Positions 8,066 through 16,987 of a DNA stretch of 57,621 nucleotides are shown here, one piece after another. The translations under genes were made by a program, and so were the position numbers. Source of the stretch: Vibrio qingdaonensis (lineage in GTDB: Bacteria; Pseudomonadota; Gammaproteobacteria; Enterobacterales; Vibrionaceae); assembly GCF_026191675.1 (NCBI RefSeq), contig NZ_JAKRRY010000035.1, positions 1-57,621 on the forward strand, in the 5' to 3' direction. The first letter of the stretch is position 1. Every line of letters begins with the position of its first letter. Below the pieces are notes generated by a model that saw only the letters and a program-made list of their open reading frames with translations, had not been told where the DNA came from and ran no database searches.

Positions 8066-9559
8066 ATGAGTCAAGCCCTCTTGGAAATGCGTGGTATTTC
8101 TAAATCCTTCCCTGGAGTTAAAGCCCTCGATAATGTGCAACTGACATTAAGAAAGGGGCGCGTCATGGCCTTAATGGGCGAAAATGGTGCCGGAAAATCC
8201 ACCCTAATGAAAGTGCTTTTTGGGATATATCAACGAGACGATGGCACCATTCGCTATCAAGGAACTCCCGTCAACTTCACCGGCGCTAAAGATGCGCTTG
8301 AGTCTGGAATTTCGATGATTCACCAGGAACTGTCCCCTATTCTTCACCGCAGCATTGCTGAAAACATTTGGTTGGGTAGAGAGCCCACTAAGGGGCCTTT
8401 CAATCTCATCGACCATAGCAAGATGTACCGTGATACCACCACGTTATTGGAAAAGCTGGATTTACACTTAGACCCTCGCACGCCCATGAGTGAACTTACC
8501 GTTGCCACCATGCAAATGATCGAGATTTCAAAAGCGATTTCCTATCACTCTAAGATCATCATTATGGATGAACCCACTTCTGCTTTAACGGGCAAAGAAG
8601 TTGACCATCTGTTCGAGATCATTGAATTACTCAAATCCCAAGGCGTCGCAGTGGTGTATATCAGCCACAAAATGGATGAGATTTTCCGTATTTGTGATGA
8701 CATCACCGTCTTTCGAGATGGCAATTTCATTGGTGAACGTGAAGCGGCTTCCACTAACAACGACGAACTCGTTCACATGATGGTAGGACGCGATCTTGGT
8801 GACGTTTATCCGCCAATCACGGCTAAACCAGGCAAAGTGAGATTAGACGTACGAAACCTCTCTGTTGAGGGTCAGTTCAGTGATATCAGCTTCAAGCTTC
8901 ATGAAGGCGAGATCCTTGGAATAGCCGGACTGGTGGGCTCTGGTCGCACCGAACTGATTGAAACGCTGTTTGGAGTGAGAAAAAAAGACGTAGGCGAAAT
9001 TTGGATCAACGGTGACAACGTTGAAATCAAAACCCCTACCGACGCCATCAACCACAAGATGGCCTTTCTTACCGAGGATCGCCGCCATTCTGGTCTGTAT
9101 TTGATGTTGGATATTTTTGCTAATACCTCCATTGCCCACCTTGACGCTTACCGCCATAAGGTCAGTAATTTACTTGATGTCAGAAAAATGCAGAAAGACT
9201 GCTCAACGCAATGCTCGTCACTCAAAGTGAAAACCCCTGGCATGTCTGAAGCCATTGATAATTTAAGCGGTGGCAACCAACAAAAAGTATTGCTGGCTCG
9301 TTGGATGCTAACCAAGCCAGACATTCTGTTTCTCGACGAGCCAACACGAGGTATCGACGTTGGTGCAAAATCCGAGATCTACAAACTGATGCGTCTGCTC
9401 ACAGGCATGGGGAAAAGCCTGGTCATGATCTCATCAGAATTACCCGAGGTCATTGGTATGAGTGACCGAATTCTTGTTATGCATGATGGTCAATTCAAAG
9501 GCGAACTGGACGGTCACGAGGCCTCTCAGCAACAAGTCATGTCATTAGCGTTCAATTAA
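8066..9559 (+). CDS. Sugar/inositol ABC transporter ATP-binding protein (two ABC domains, RbsA/MglA type)
   Basis: 497 residues, the standard length of CUT2 ATPases with tandem nucleotide-binding domains. Domain 1 has Walker A GENGAGKST (38-46), a degenerate signature (LTVATMQ) and Walker B IIIMDEPTSAL. Domain 2 has a degenerate Walker A (GLVGSGRTE), a full signature LSGGNQQK and Walker B ILFLDEPTRGID. This alternation of complete and degenerate motifs is normal for the family. It energises uptake through the permease encoded next. RBS GGAG lies upstream of ATG 8066. Operon position and cluster context point to inositol; ribose or galactose cannot be excluded from this sequence alone. Confidence 0.9.
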   Translation: MSQALLEMRGISKSFPGVKALDNVQLTLRKGRVMALMGENGAGKSTLMKVLFGIYQRDDGTIRYQGTPVNFTGAKDALESGISMIHQELSPILHRSIAENIWLGREPTKGPFNLIDHSKMYRDTTTLLEKLDLHLDPRTPMSELTVATMQMIEISKAISYHSKIIIMDEPTSALTGKEVDHLFEIIELLKSQGVAVVYISHKMDEIFRICDDITVFRDGNFIGEREAASTNNDELVHMMVGRDLGDVYPPITAKPGKVRLDVRNLSVEGQFSDISFKLHEGEILGIAGLVGSGRTELIETLFGVRKKDVGEIWINGDNVEIKTPTDAINHKMAFLTEDRRHSGLYLMLDIFANTSIAHLDAYRHKVSNLLDVRKMQKDCSTQCSSLKVKTPGMSEAIDNLSGGNQQKVLLARWMLTKPDILFLDEPTRGIDVGAKSEIYKLMRLLTGMGKSLVMISSELPEVIGMSDRILVMHDGQFKGELDGHEASQQQVMSLAFN

Positions 9560-9611
9560 TACGTGTTTAATTGGCACCGCAAGCTAGCCCAACCTATCAA
9601 GGAAAGTAGTT

Positions 9612-10628
9612 ATGATAGCTAAACTTCTTCAAGCCACGTCGGATCAACCGAAAACTGGCAACAAAACTCGTTTTATTTCCAAATACGCCATCTATGTCGT
9701 CTTTGTCGCCATGTGCGTGGTCATGAGCATTTTATCTCCGGTTTTTCTCACCGTCGCTAACTTACTCAATGTAATGACACAGATGGCCAGTATCGGTCTA
9801 CTTGCGTTAGGCGTCACCATCATCATCATCACCCGCGGGATAGACTTATCTTCAGGTTCGGTGTTAGCGGTAGCAGCCGTGGTATCAGCCAGTACCGCGC
9901 AAACCCTCGACTGGGGCATGAGAATGTACCCAAACTTGCCTGAACTGCCGGTTATTGTGCCTATTTTGGTCGCGCTCGGTGTGGGGGCTTTTTGTGGCTT
10001 AATTAACGGAGCACTGATCGCTTACACGGGCATCCCACCATTTATTGCTACCTTAGGCATGATGATCATCGCTCGTGGCGCTGCGCTTTTATATTCAGAC
10101 GGTCGCCCTATCAGTAGCCTAATCGATTCCTACCAATGGATAGGTCAAGGTAGCATTGCGGGTATTCCAGTGCCTGTGGTGATATTCCTCGTCATGGCGC
10201 TATTTACTTATTTGTTACTCAATTACACTCGATTTGGCAAATACGCTTACGCCATCGGTGGTAACGAAACCGCCGCCTATGTGTCAGGGATTAACGTGAC
10301 CAAATACAAAATCCTGGTCTATGTCTATGCAGGTTTCCTCGCCGGTATTGCAGCCTTAATTCTGACGGCTCGTATTAACTCCGGGCAACCTGGATTGGGT
10401 AACATGTACGAACTTGATGCGATTGCGGCAGCAACGGTAGGCGGCGTATCGCACGCTGGCGGAATTGGTACCATTCAAGGCACGATTGTCGGCACGATGA
10501 TCATGGGTGTACTGCAAAATGGTCTCGACCTACTCAATGTTTCCGCTTACTGGCAACAAGTCGTCAAAGGCTTGGTGATTGTTGTCGCGGTTATCTTTGA
10601 TATGAAGCGCCAGAAGAAAAGCAAATAG
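9612..10628 (+). CDS. Sugar/inositol ABC transporter permease (RbsC-like)
   Basis: 338 residues with about 8-10 hydrophobic segments, the inner-membrane permease partner of the preceding ATPase. Family features include ITRGIDLSSGSVLA in an early membrane region and the conserved C-terminal part TVGGVSHAGGIGTIQGT. Two such chains would form the pore. AAGGA precedes ATG 9612, and the gap to the ATPase gene is 52 bp. A terminator lies about 75 bp downstream, which closes the transport operon. Confidence 0.9.
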   Translation: MIAKLLQATSDQPKTGNKTRFISKYAIYVVFVAMCVVMSILSPVFLTVANLLNVMTQMASIGLLALGVTIIIITRGIDLSSGSVLAVAAVVSASTAQTLDWGMRMYPNLPELPVIVPILVALGVGAFCGLINGALIAYTGIPPFIATLGMMIIARGAALLYSDGRPISSLIDSYQWIGQGSIAGIPVPVVIFLVMALFTYLLLNYTRFGKYAYAIGGNETAAYVSGINVTKYKILVYVYAGFLAGIAALILTARINSGQPGLGNMYELDAIAAATVGGVSHAGGIGTIQGTIVGTMIMGVLQNGLDLLNVSAYWQQVVKGLVIVVAVIFDMKRQKKSK

Positions 10629-10703
10629 CCGTCATACAGCTCACTCTAGATACACCGTTACCACAGAAGATTGAATGTAGGGACCTCCCCTGAGGTTTTC
10701 CGT

Positions 10704-10738
10704 GCCACGAAGTGTCCTGCTATCGTGGCTTTTTTTTA
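10704..10738 (+). terminator. Rho-independent terminator of the ABC transporter operon
   Basis: GCCACGA (10704-10710) and TCGTGGC (10723-10729) form a 7-bp stem with a 12-nt loop, followed by eight T residues. Confidence 0.88.
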
Positions 10739-10892
10739 TTACGGTATGGCAAGCTCACGTTGACGAATACGCGACACCTAAAGCGGTGACTGTGACTAAA
10801 GGGAGGCGTTGCCAAAAATGACGATGACGAAAGGTGACTGATGCTAAAAAGCCGAATTAATACAAAATCTAGAGTTAAAAATAATGAAGTAG

Positions 10893-10941
10893 TGAAATAA
10901 GTGTTTCATTTCTGTTTTCGCTATTTCACATCGGTGAATAG
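10893..10941. promoter_or_regulatory. Candidate RpiR operator region upstream of the first rpiR gene
   Basis: Two inverted repeats lie 65-113 bp before the regulator start: TGAAA-N6-TTTCA at 10893-10908, and CTATTTCAC-atcg-GTGAATAG at 10921-10941, which has one unpaired T. TGAAA/TTTCA arms are common in RpiR-family operators. The motif differs from the AT-rich inositol motif, so it may be autoregulatory. The rest of the interval 10739-11005 shows nothing I recognise. Confidence 0.4.
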
Positions 10942-11005
10942 CTCTGTACTATAGTCATTCACCAAGCCAGCTGCGTCTGGCGTAGACATTCTAAAGGTAT
11001 TTATT

Positions 11006-11860
11006 ATGGGTTCTGCAAGCAACCTTAGCGAACTTGAAAGCCAAATTCGTCAACAACACAGTAAGTTAAGCAAACGCTTGCAGCAAGTCGCCCACTACGT
11101 TCTGGAAAACCCCAACAGCATTGCCTTCGATACCGTCGCCGTTATTGCCAAAGCCGCCGATGTTCCCCCATCAACATTAATCCGTTTTGCGAATGCGTTT
11201 AATTACAGTGGCTTTAATGAACTGAAACAAATATTTCGTCAACACCTGGTCGATGAGACAACCAGCTACACACAGCGGGCAAAGTTAGTCAAAGCGCTCA
11301 GTGACGATCACCCTAGAGAAACACCCTTGGACATTTTACATGAGTTTGCTAACGAAAATTCTCAAGCCATGCTGCAGCTTGCTCAGCAAACATCGCCCGA
11401 AAAGCTTCAGCAAGCACTCGACATTTTGGCCAGCGCTGACAACATCTATCTCATTGGGCAACGCCGTTCTTTCAGTGTTGCTTCCTACTTTACTTATGCG
11501 CTGCGCCACTTAGAGTGCCGAGCATTTCTGATTGATGGATTAGGAGGTATGTATGAAGAGCAACTTAGTATGGTTGGAGCAAACGACGCCGTGGTTTCAA
11601 TCAGCTTTTCGCCCTACGCTCAGGAAACCGTCAATCTAAATAAATTAGCAAGTAAAGCTGGGGCGAAGCAAATCATGATTACCGACAGTCTAGTCAGTCC
11701 GTTGGCGGAGTACAGTGACGTATGTTTTGTCGTGAAAGAGGCGAAGGTTGACGCTTTTCGCTCACAGTCCGCTTCGTTGTGTTTAGTGCAGTCCATCGCG
11801 GTCGCGCTCGCATTTAAACAAGGCAGCACTCCTGAAGAATACGTGCTGCCAAATCGATAA
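11006..11860 (+). CDS. RpiR/MurR family transcriptional regulator (HTH + SIS), first copy
   Basis: 284 residues. The N-terminal RpiR helix-turn-helix spans about 10-80, including TVAVIAKAADVPPSTLIRFA. A SIS sugar-phosphate-binding domain spans about 125-260, including IYLIGQRRSF and VVSISFSPYAQETV. Such regulators bind a phosphorylated sugar intermediate in the SIS domain and release DNA. It is convergent with iolG, whose stop is 3 bp away, and sits in the inositol locus, so an intermediate such as a 2-deoxy-5-keto-gluconate phosphate is a reasonable effector. A second RpiR protein is encoded at 14175-15020; which one controls which promoters cannot be told from sequence. Confidence 0.87.
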   Translation: MGSASNLSELESQIRQQHSKLSKRLQQVAHYVLENPNSIAFDTVAVIAKAADVPPSTLIRFANAFNYSGFNELKQIFRQHLVDETTSYTQRAKLVKALSDDHPRETPLDILHEFANENSQAMLQLAQQTSPEKLQQALDILASADNIYLIGQRRSFSVASYFTYALRHLECRAFLIDGLGGMYEEQLSMVGANDAVVSISFSPYAQETVNLNKLASKAGAKQIMITDSLVSPLAEYSDVCFVVKEAKVDAFRSQSASLCLVQSIAVALAFKQGSTPEEYVLPNR

Positions 11861-11863
11861 GAA

Positions 11864-12850
11864 TTAAAGAAGCACCGTTTTACCTGTTTGCATCGACTCT
11901 AAAGCCGCCTCGGCTAGTACCAAGGCTCGTTCGCCATCGTTGCCATCACAGATAGGCGTTGCTTTTCCTGCTAGAACATCGACAAAATGGGCCCACTCGG
12001 CAATGTAAGCTTGCTCATATCGCTCTAAAAAGAAGTATTGTGGTTTTGCACTAACACAACCACTTTCACCCCAGTGCTGAACGAGATCTTCTTTCATATT
12101 GCCCGCTTGTAGTAGCCCTTTCTCACCATGCAGTTCCATACGTTGATCATAACCATACCCAGAGCGACGACTGTTTGAAATAGTGGCGATAGCACCTGAT
12201 GGAAAATTCATGACAATAACCGCAGTGTCAATATCCCCAGCCTCTCCGATTGCTTTGTCTACCATACAGCTTCCGTGAGCGGTAATAGCGATAGGATCCT
12301 CGCCTAGAATATAACGAGCCATATCAAGGTCATGAATACTCATATCACGAAACATACCACCCGAGGCTTTAGCATAGTTGGCAGGAGGGGGAGAGGGATC
12401 TCGCGAAGTAATCAGTAATGATTCTGCTTTTCCAATCACACCAGCGCCAAACTGCGACTTAAGCTTTTTGAATTGCGGATCAAATCGACGATTGAATCCA
12501 ACTAGCATAGAAACCGGGGTTTTCGCCAGCACTGCCAAACAATCTCGCACACGGCTTAGCTCCAAATCTATCGGTTTTTCACACAAGATAGTTTTACCAT
12601 TTTGTGCTGCAAGCTCAATAAAATTGGCATGAGTATCCGTTGCAGAGCCTATGCACACCCCATGTACATCTGGGTCTAGCATTGCCTCCTCTATTGTTTG
12701 GATCTTCGCATTATATTGCAGAGCCAGTTGATTGGCTCCCTCAACATAAGGGTCTACTATCGAATACAGCTTGGTGTCAGGATGATTATGGATATTGACG
12801 GCGTGTACTTTACCAATACGGCCCGCACCAAATAAAGCAATGTTAAACAT
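11864..12850 (-). CDS. iolG: Inositol 2-dehydrogenase (Gfo/Idh/MocA family)
   Basis: 328 residues. The N-terminal Rossmann domain has GAGRIG at 8-13 for NAD binding. EKPIDLE, near residue 93, carries the conserved lysine of the EKP motif. The C-terminal alpha/beta domain includes DMSIHDLDMARYILG, whose Asp and His match the catalytic positions in inositol dehydrogenases. It would oxidise myo-inositol to 2-keto-myo-inositol, the first pathway step. AAGGA lies upstream of ATG 12850. It diverges from the iolI-like gene across a region with two copies of the inositol motif. A second Gfo/Idh protein (17987-19162) is longer and may act on another inositol stereoisomer. Confidence 0.88.
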   Translation of the reverse strand: MFNIALFGAGRIGKVHAVNIHNHPDTKLYSIVDPYVEGANQLALQYNAKIQTIEEAMLDPDVHGVCIGSATDTHANFIELAAQNGKTILCEKPIDLELSRVRDCLAVLAKTPVSMLVGFNRRFDPQFKKLKSQFGAGVIGKAESLLITSRDPSPPPANYAKASGGMFRDMSIHDLDMARYILGEDPIAITAHGSCMVDKAIGEAGDIDTAVIVMNFPSGAIATISNSRRSGYGYDQRMELHGEKGLLQAGNMKEDLVQHWGESGCVSAKPQYFFLERYEQAYIAEWAHFVDVLAGKATPICDGNDGERALVLAEAALESMQTGKTVLL

Positions 12851-13015
12851 ACTAATTTCCTTGCCATGTCACGTACGTCATTACTGAACGTAAGCGTTAA
12901 AAAGATAAATGCGAATACCGCATCCATGAAGCCTATTATTTCTCGTCTTCGCTCTTCAACCCTACGCTTACTAATAAACCGCAGTCCAAAAAGTACGCAT
13001 CAACAACGACAAGAT

Positions 13016-13148
13016 GAAAAATAATTATCACACAAAGTTACCTTAAAACCCCCTAAAAACCTACCAAAAAACCCACGCAATGCCTAGATCAATGTAAATA
13101 CTGATGTGTAGTCACATAAAGAGAAAAAGGAGTTGGAAAATATTTATC
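13016..13148. promoter_or_regulatory. Two putative inositol-repressor operators between iolG and the iolI-like gene
   Basis: GAAAAATAATTATC at 13016-13029 differs from the 6814 copy at one base. GGAAAATATTTATC at 13135-13148 is the exact reverse complement of the copy at 22416-22429. Both lie in the 393-bp divergent interval 12851-13243, which otherwise holds no gene. A TGAAA-N6-TTTAC element just downstream (about 13155-13170) loosely resembles the candidate site before the first rpiR gene. Confidence 0.6.
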
Positions 13149-13243
13149 ACGCGATTGAAAATAGAGTTTACTCTGTTAAACGCCACCGACGAAATCGAAC
13201 GTGGATAGCAAGATGACGGCTCATAACTATAGAAGGATAATTT

Positions 13244-14071
13244 ATGCGTTACGCATTGCATGGAATGTGCTCATTGCACAACAATATTGTCAGCGATATT
13301 CGTCTAGCCAAAGAGACCGGCTATGACGGTCTAGAGATTCACACAGAGAAACTATGGCGTTACATCAACGCTGGCCTCACTAGCCAAGAGCTAAAAACTC
13401 GCCTACAAGATGCTAATATCGCTCCTTCCGCTATTGATATTATCGGGAGTGTCGAGAGCACAGGCAGCGCTGCGCAAAAGCAGCTTTTCAAAGACACCGA
13501 AATTCTATGTCAGTTTGCTAAAGATATTGGCGCACCAACCATCCAATTAAACGCATTCGAAGCGCTTACTGGACTATCCACTGAGGATAACATCCGAATT
13601 ACCGCTCAAAATATTCGGAGCATCGCCGACATCGGTAAAGAACATGGCATTCGCTTTCAATATGAAGGCGCGGCATGGACGCCAATTGCAACATTGAAAC
13701 ACTACTTCCAGCTGCACGATGCGGTAAATCGCGATAATTTTGGTTTTGTTTTAGACACGTGGCATTTTTGGGCGTGTCGTGGCGCGACACCGGAAGACAT
13801 CGCGAAGATTGACGCATCTCTAATCTACAACGTCCATATATCGGATGGTCACCGCCCTGATATAGGCGCACCTTGGGTTGATGAAAAAGAACTGCGTAAC
13901 TGCCTAATAGGACAAGGGGAGATCCCTCTACAAGAATGGACAGCGGCGATACAAAGCACGGGGTATGATGGGTTCTACTCTGGGGAATTTTTAAATGACC
14001 AGCTGTGGGAAGGCGACCATTACGACACGGCGACGAGTATGCTTTTCGGCATGAAACGTCTATTTAACTGA
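13244..14071 (+). CDS. iolI: Sugar phosphate isomerase/epimerase, IolI-like (2-keto-myo-inositol isomerase)
   Basis: 275 residues, xylose-isomerase-like TIM barrel. It resembles Bacillus IolI in length and in the segment VNRDNFGFVLDTWHFW. Likely metal ligands are Glu in FQYEGAAW, Asp and His in VLDTWHFW, His in YNVHISDGH and Glu in FYSGEF. IolI interconverts 2-keto-myo-inositol and 1-keto-D-chiro-inositol, which lets D-chiro-inositol enter the pathway. RBS AGAAGGA is close before ATG 13244. It is a single gene divergent from iolG and ends at a bidirectional terminator. IolH or another inosose-modifying enzyme is the main alternative. Confidence 0.72.
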   Translation: MRYALHGMCSLHNNIVSDIRLAKETGYDGLEIHTEKLWRYINAGLTSQELKTRLQDANIAPSAIDIIGSVESTGSAAQKQLFKDTEILCQFAKDIGAPTIQLNAFEALTGLSTEDNIRITAQNIRSIADIGKEHGIRFQYEGAAWTPIATLKHYFQLHDAVNRDNFGFVLDTWHFWACRGATPEDIAKIDASLIYNVHISDGHRPDIGAPWVDEKELRNCLIGQGEIPLQEWTAAIQSTGYDGFYSGEFLNDQLWEGDHYDTATSMLFGMKRLFN

Positions 14072-14111
14072 TCTGAAAAAGTGCGACCAGTCCTCAATAA
14101 ATTGAAAGCAT

Positions 14112-14140
14112 AAAAAAAGCCGATGAATCATCGGCTTTTC
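14112..14140. terminator. Bidirectional terminator between convergent iolI and rpiR genes
   Basis: AGCCGATGA (14118-14126) and TCATCGGCT (14128-14136) form a 9-bp stem, with seven A residues before and four T residues after. It can end the plus-strand iolI transcript and the minus-strand iol operon, whose last gene stops at 14175. Confidence 0.85.
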
Positions 14141-14174
14141 ATATTGAGGTGAGCGAAATATTGTCCCCCTCACG

Positions 14175-15020
14175 CTACTTAATTTCTCGGCACATTAAGC
14201 TAACGGCTAATGTCTGAGCAAGATACATTGAAGAGCTCAAAGAACGAAAGCCCATCACTTCGCCCTCCTCTACCTCAAAACATACGTCCATTTTACTGCC
14301 GTGCGCCATCATCTGATTATCCGCAATAGCAATAATAGGAACGCCTCTGTCGTGCGCGCATTCAATCACGTTACTCGTTTCCATCGCATACGGTGCGAAC
14401 GTCACTGTAAAGAGCACATCTTTCTCATTCATGTTACGTATCATCGGCGTTAGCATGCCACCGTGATCATCTAACAGAACCACGTTATTATCCGATTTCA
14501 TCAACGCATACCAAAGATAGAACGCCACCGGGTACGCTCGGCGCATCCCTTGGATATAAATGGTCTCAGCTTGGTCCATTAAGCTGACAGCACGTTCTAA
14601 TTTATGAGGCGAGACTGATACTTGCAGTTTTTCTATCGCATCCACATTCGCCGCACAATAGTCATTGAAGATCGCGGTAGGTGATTCAGGTCGATATGTG
14701 TCTTGGTCTCTTGCCTTGCGCACTCGGTCTTTATAATCACGAGGTCTGTTTAGATACTGATCACGAAACAACGCCTGCATGTGGCTAAAACCGCTAAAGC
14801 CCATTGCATTGGAAAATCGACTGAGTGTCGATAACGGGACATTGGCTTGTTCCGCAATCGTTGCCATCGTTTCAACGGCGACCATCATTGGTTGAGCCAA
14901 CACATAATCTGCCACTTGTTGTAACCGTTGGCTAAGCGTGTCGTAACGCTTTACGATCAGCTCTTTTAGCGAATCTAAATCAGCAGGCACTTGAAGAATT
15001 TCCGTAGTTTCAACTTCCAT
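14175..15020 (-). CDS. RpiR/MurR family transcriptional regulator, second copy (last gene of the iol operon)
   Basis: 281 residues. The N-terminal HTH spans about 15-85, including TMATIAEQANVPLSTLSRFS. The SIS domain spans about 130-265, including IYIQGMRRAYPVAFYLWYAL and DVLFTVTFAPYAMETS. It is the last gene downstream of iolE-iolD-idh-iolC-iolB-iolJ and is separated from iolJ by a 76-bp gap with a stem-loop. This placement makes it a good candidate for the inositol pathway repressor (an IolR functional analogue), with negative feedback because it is in its own regulon. It resembles the RpiR protein at 11006-11860 in organisation but is clearly not identical. Confidence 0.87.
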   Translation of the reverse strand: MEVETTEILQVPADLDSLKELIVKRYDTLSQRLQQVADYVLAQPMMVAVETMATIAEQANVPLSTLSRFSNAMGFSGFSHMQALFRDQYLNRPRDYKDRVRKARDQDTYRPESPTAIFNDYCAANVDAIEKLQVSVSPHKLERAVSLMDQAETIYIQGMRRAYPVAFYLWYALMKSDNNVVLLDDHGGMLTPMIRNMNEKDVLFTVTFAPYAMETSNVIECAHDRGVPIIAIADNQMMAHGSKMDVCFEVEEGEVMGFRSLSSSMYLAQTLAVSLMCREIK

Positions 15021-15060
15021 ACCCTACATCTTTCCTGTTTTTCTGGTGTTATAAAATCAA

Positions 15061-15093
15061 TAATACCCCAAGGCTCAGCACTCTGGGGTATTA
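15061..15093 (-). other. Stem-loop between iolJ and rpiR
   Basis: TAATACCCCA (15061-15070) and TGGGGTATTA (15084-15093) form a perfect 10-bp stem with a 13-nt loop. On the minus strand the sequence after it has only broken T runs, so it may be a weak attenuator that lowers regulator expression, or an mRNA-stabilising element. Confidence 0.6.
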
Positions 15094-15096
15094 ATT

Positions 15097-15924
15097 CTAA
15101 GATAAAAGCTCAAAGTTTCGTATTGCTTCTTCTTTCACGTATGGCATCGCTTTTTGCATGAAGTAAATACGGTCAAATTTTTCAGGCTCATCATTCATAT
15201 AACCACGTAAATTGTTGCCAAGAGCCTGCCTCAAGCAGGTACCGATATTGAACTTTGAAACCCTGCTGTGCTTGAGTTTTTCCATATCTTCATCACGAAT
15301 TCCACTGGTTCCATGAATCACTAATGGAATAGGCACTTCAGCGGCGATCCGGTCAAGCAAACCAAAATCAATGGTGCATGTTGGCTCGGTCAAACGGTGG
15401 ATATTTCCTACAGAGATAGCCACACAATCGGCACCACTTTCGCGGGCGAATCTCGCGGCGTCTTCCGGACTCGTATCAATCGTTTTAATATGATCTCTAC
15501 CTTCATCATAAGGTACCGACCCTATTTCACCCTCTACCGATGCGCCAAGCGCATGCGCCACATCCGCGACCTTACGAGTGCGTGCAATATTCTCTTCTAA
15601 GCTAAGCTGAGAGCCGTCAAACATAACAGAACTAAAACCCGCTTTTAGCGCTCGAAACACGATGTCTTCTTCGTAAGTATGATCTAGATGCAAACACACT
15701 GGCACTGTGCTTTTGGTCGCGAGACCCAGAAACATCGCAGCCGCGGTTTCGACACCATAAAAATCCACCACGTCTTTATTACATGCCAAGATCACCGCTT
15801 TGTTCACTTCTTCCGCCGCTTCCACAACGGCGCGCGCATCCTCAAAGCCAAAAACGTTAAAACACGGTACCGAGTAATTAGACGCTGCAGCGTCAGGCAA
15901 TAAATCGTTTAAATTAACCAGCAT
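15097..15924 (-). CDS. iolJ: Class II aldolase family, 2-deoxy-5-keto-D-gluconate-6-phosphate aldolase (IolJ)
   Basis: 275 residues, the length of class II fructose-bisphosphate aldolase family proteins of the KbaY/IolJ group. HLDHTYEED contains the family zinc-ligand His and catalytic Asp region, VEGEIGSVP and VIHGTSGI are conserved barrel segments, and the C terminus has FNIGTCLRQA. In inositol clusters this enzyme splits 2-deoxy-5-keto-gluconate-6-phosphate into malonate semialdehyde and DHAP. RBS AAGGGG lies upstream of ATG 15924, and iolB ends 10 bp before. Tagatose or fructose bisphosphate aldolase activity is the alternative on sequence alone, but context favours IolJ. Confidence 0.85.
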   Translation of the reverse strand: MLVNLNDLLPDAAASNYSVPCFNVFGFEDARAVVEAAEEVNKAVILACNKDVVDFYGVETAAAMFLGLATKSTVPVCLHLDHTYEEDIVFRALKAGFSSVMFDGSQLSLEENIARTRKVADVAHALGASVEGEIGSVPYDEGRDHIKTIDTSPEDAARFARESGADCVAISVGNIHRLTEPTCTIDFGLLDRIAAEVPIPLVIHGTSGIRDEDMEKLKHSRVSKFNIGTCLRQALGNNLRGYMNDEPEKFDRIYFMQKAMPYVKEEAIRNFELLS

Positions 15925-15934
15925 AACGTTCCCC

Positions 15935-16807
15935 TTATTTAAACTTGGCTATCATGTCCTTGATGCCCGGAATGGTCTCAACCTGATACTCATGGTGAGG
16001 GTCAAAGTGTTGAACTAAAGACTTCGAGGTTTTACCCACGATGATAGTGAAGTAATACATTTCATAGCCAGGCGCCGCGACGCTAGGGTGATAACCCTTG
16101 TCTATCGCAATCACAGAGCCCGTTCGAACGTGGTACACCGGGCCAAAGTCGTCTTCATGTTCATAAAGGAACTGAGCGCCAAAACCAAAGTCAGGGTTGA
16201 AGCGGAATTGGTACACTTCCTCATACAGCGTTTCTTTGCTGCCATCTTCTTTGATGCGGTCTTCGTCATGTTTATGCGGTGGGAAACCCGACCAACCACC
16301 AGCGCCGACAGTAAACAACTCGCTTACGAGTAAACGTCCGCGTTTATCGGCATTACTTTGACCCAAAACGTGTTTGATTTTACGGTGTGTTTTTGTGTCA
16401 TCAGAACCGTACTGAACCATTTCCACTTCGTCTGCTCGTACACAAAACGGTTCTAAAGAGGCATCGAATTTACCGCCTGCAATCATCACGTCCGCGTCCT
16501 CACTGACACAATCGATAGTTGCGGTATAGCCCAGAGGAACATAGACAGACTCTGGTTCACCATCCCAAACGGTTCGTCGTTTACCAATATTATCAAACAC
16601 CTGTGGTTCATCGCTGCCATTACTCACCGTAATACAACATGTGCCACCCGCGAGAACAATCACAGATTCATAGCCTTCAACGGTATGGATATGTTGCTCG
16701 CTCTGGCTCAAACGTACTTGGTTAAAATAACAAAGCGGGGTGACGTCATCATTCACATCGACAATCGGCTGGTTTTGGTTGTTGAACGGGGGTATATGCT
16801 TACCCAT
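15935..16807 (-). CDS. iolB: 5-deoxy-glucuronate isomerase
   Basis: 290 residues, a bicupin IolB. The metal-binding region GWSGFPPHKHDEDR contains paired histidines, followed by EEVYQFRFNPDFGF, with Glu as a further ligand, and GYHPSVAAPGYEMYYFTI in the second cupin half. It isomerises 5-deoxy-glucuronate to 2-deoxy-5-keto-gluconate, feeding the IolC kinase. GAGGAG is close before ATG 16807. It is tightly spaced with iolJ downstream but separated from iolC upstream by 180 bp containing a hairpin. Confidence 0.93.
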   Translation of the reverse strand: MGKHIPPFNNQNQPIVDVNDDVTPLCYFNQVRLSQSEQHIHTVEGYESVIVLAGGTCCITVSNGSDEPQVFDNIGKRRTVWDGEPESVYVPLGYTATIDCVSEDADVMIAGGKFDASLEPFCVRADEVEMVQYGSDDTKTHRKIKHVLGQSNADKRGRLLVSELFTVGAGGWSGFPPHKHDEDRIKEDGSKETLYEEVYQFRFNPDFGFGAQFLYEHEDDFGPVYHVRTGSVIAIDKGYHPSVAAPGYEMYYFTIIVGKTSKSLVQHFDPHHEYQVETIPGIKDMIAKFK

Positions 16808-16885
16808 ATTTCTTTCTCCTCTATCGTTGAGTCGTCTTCGCCACTCAACATAATTTTTATTGTTTCACTCATTACGGACAAAAAT

Positions 16886-16944
16886 GCCGGGTCGAGATGG
16901 TTGCAATCCATAGTGTCTTATTACTATAAAAATACCGACCCGGC
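16886..16944 (-). other. Long intercistronic stem-loop between iolC and iolB
   Basis: GCCGGGTCG (16886-16894) and CGACCCGGC (16936-16944) pair perfectly over 9 bp. Inside the loop, ATAGT and ACTAT form a smaller stem. There is no T run to make it a terminator, and the operon continues through it. Confidence 0.55.
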
Positions 16945-16987
16945 TGACTTACACCCTCGTGATAAATGAAGGTTCAAGCCCAAAGCG

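Noticed and set aside
8066..9559. Defective ABC ATPase because of missing signature and Walker A residues
   Set aside because: The degenerate motifs alternate between the two domains as is normal for CUT2 ATPases, so this is not decay.
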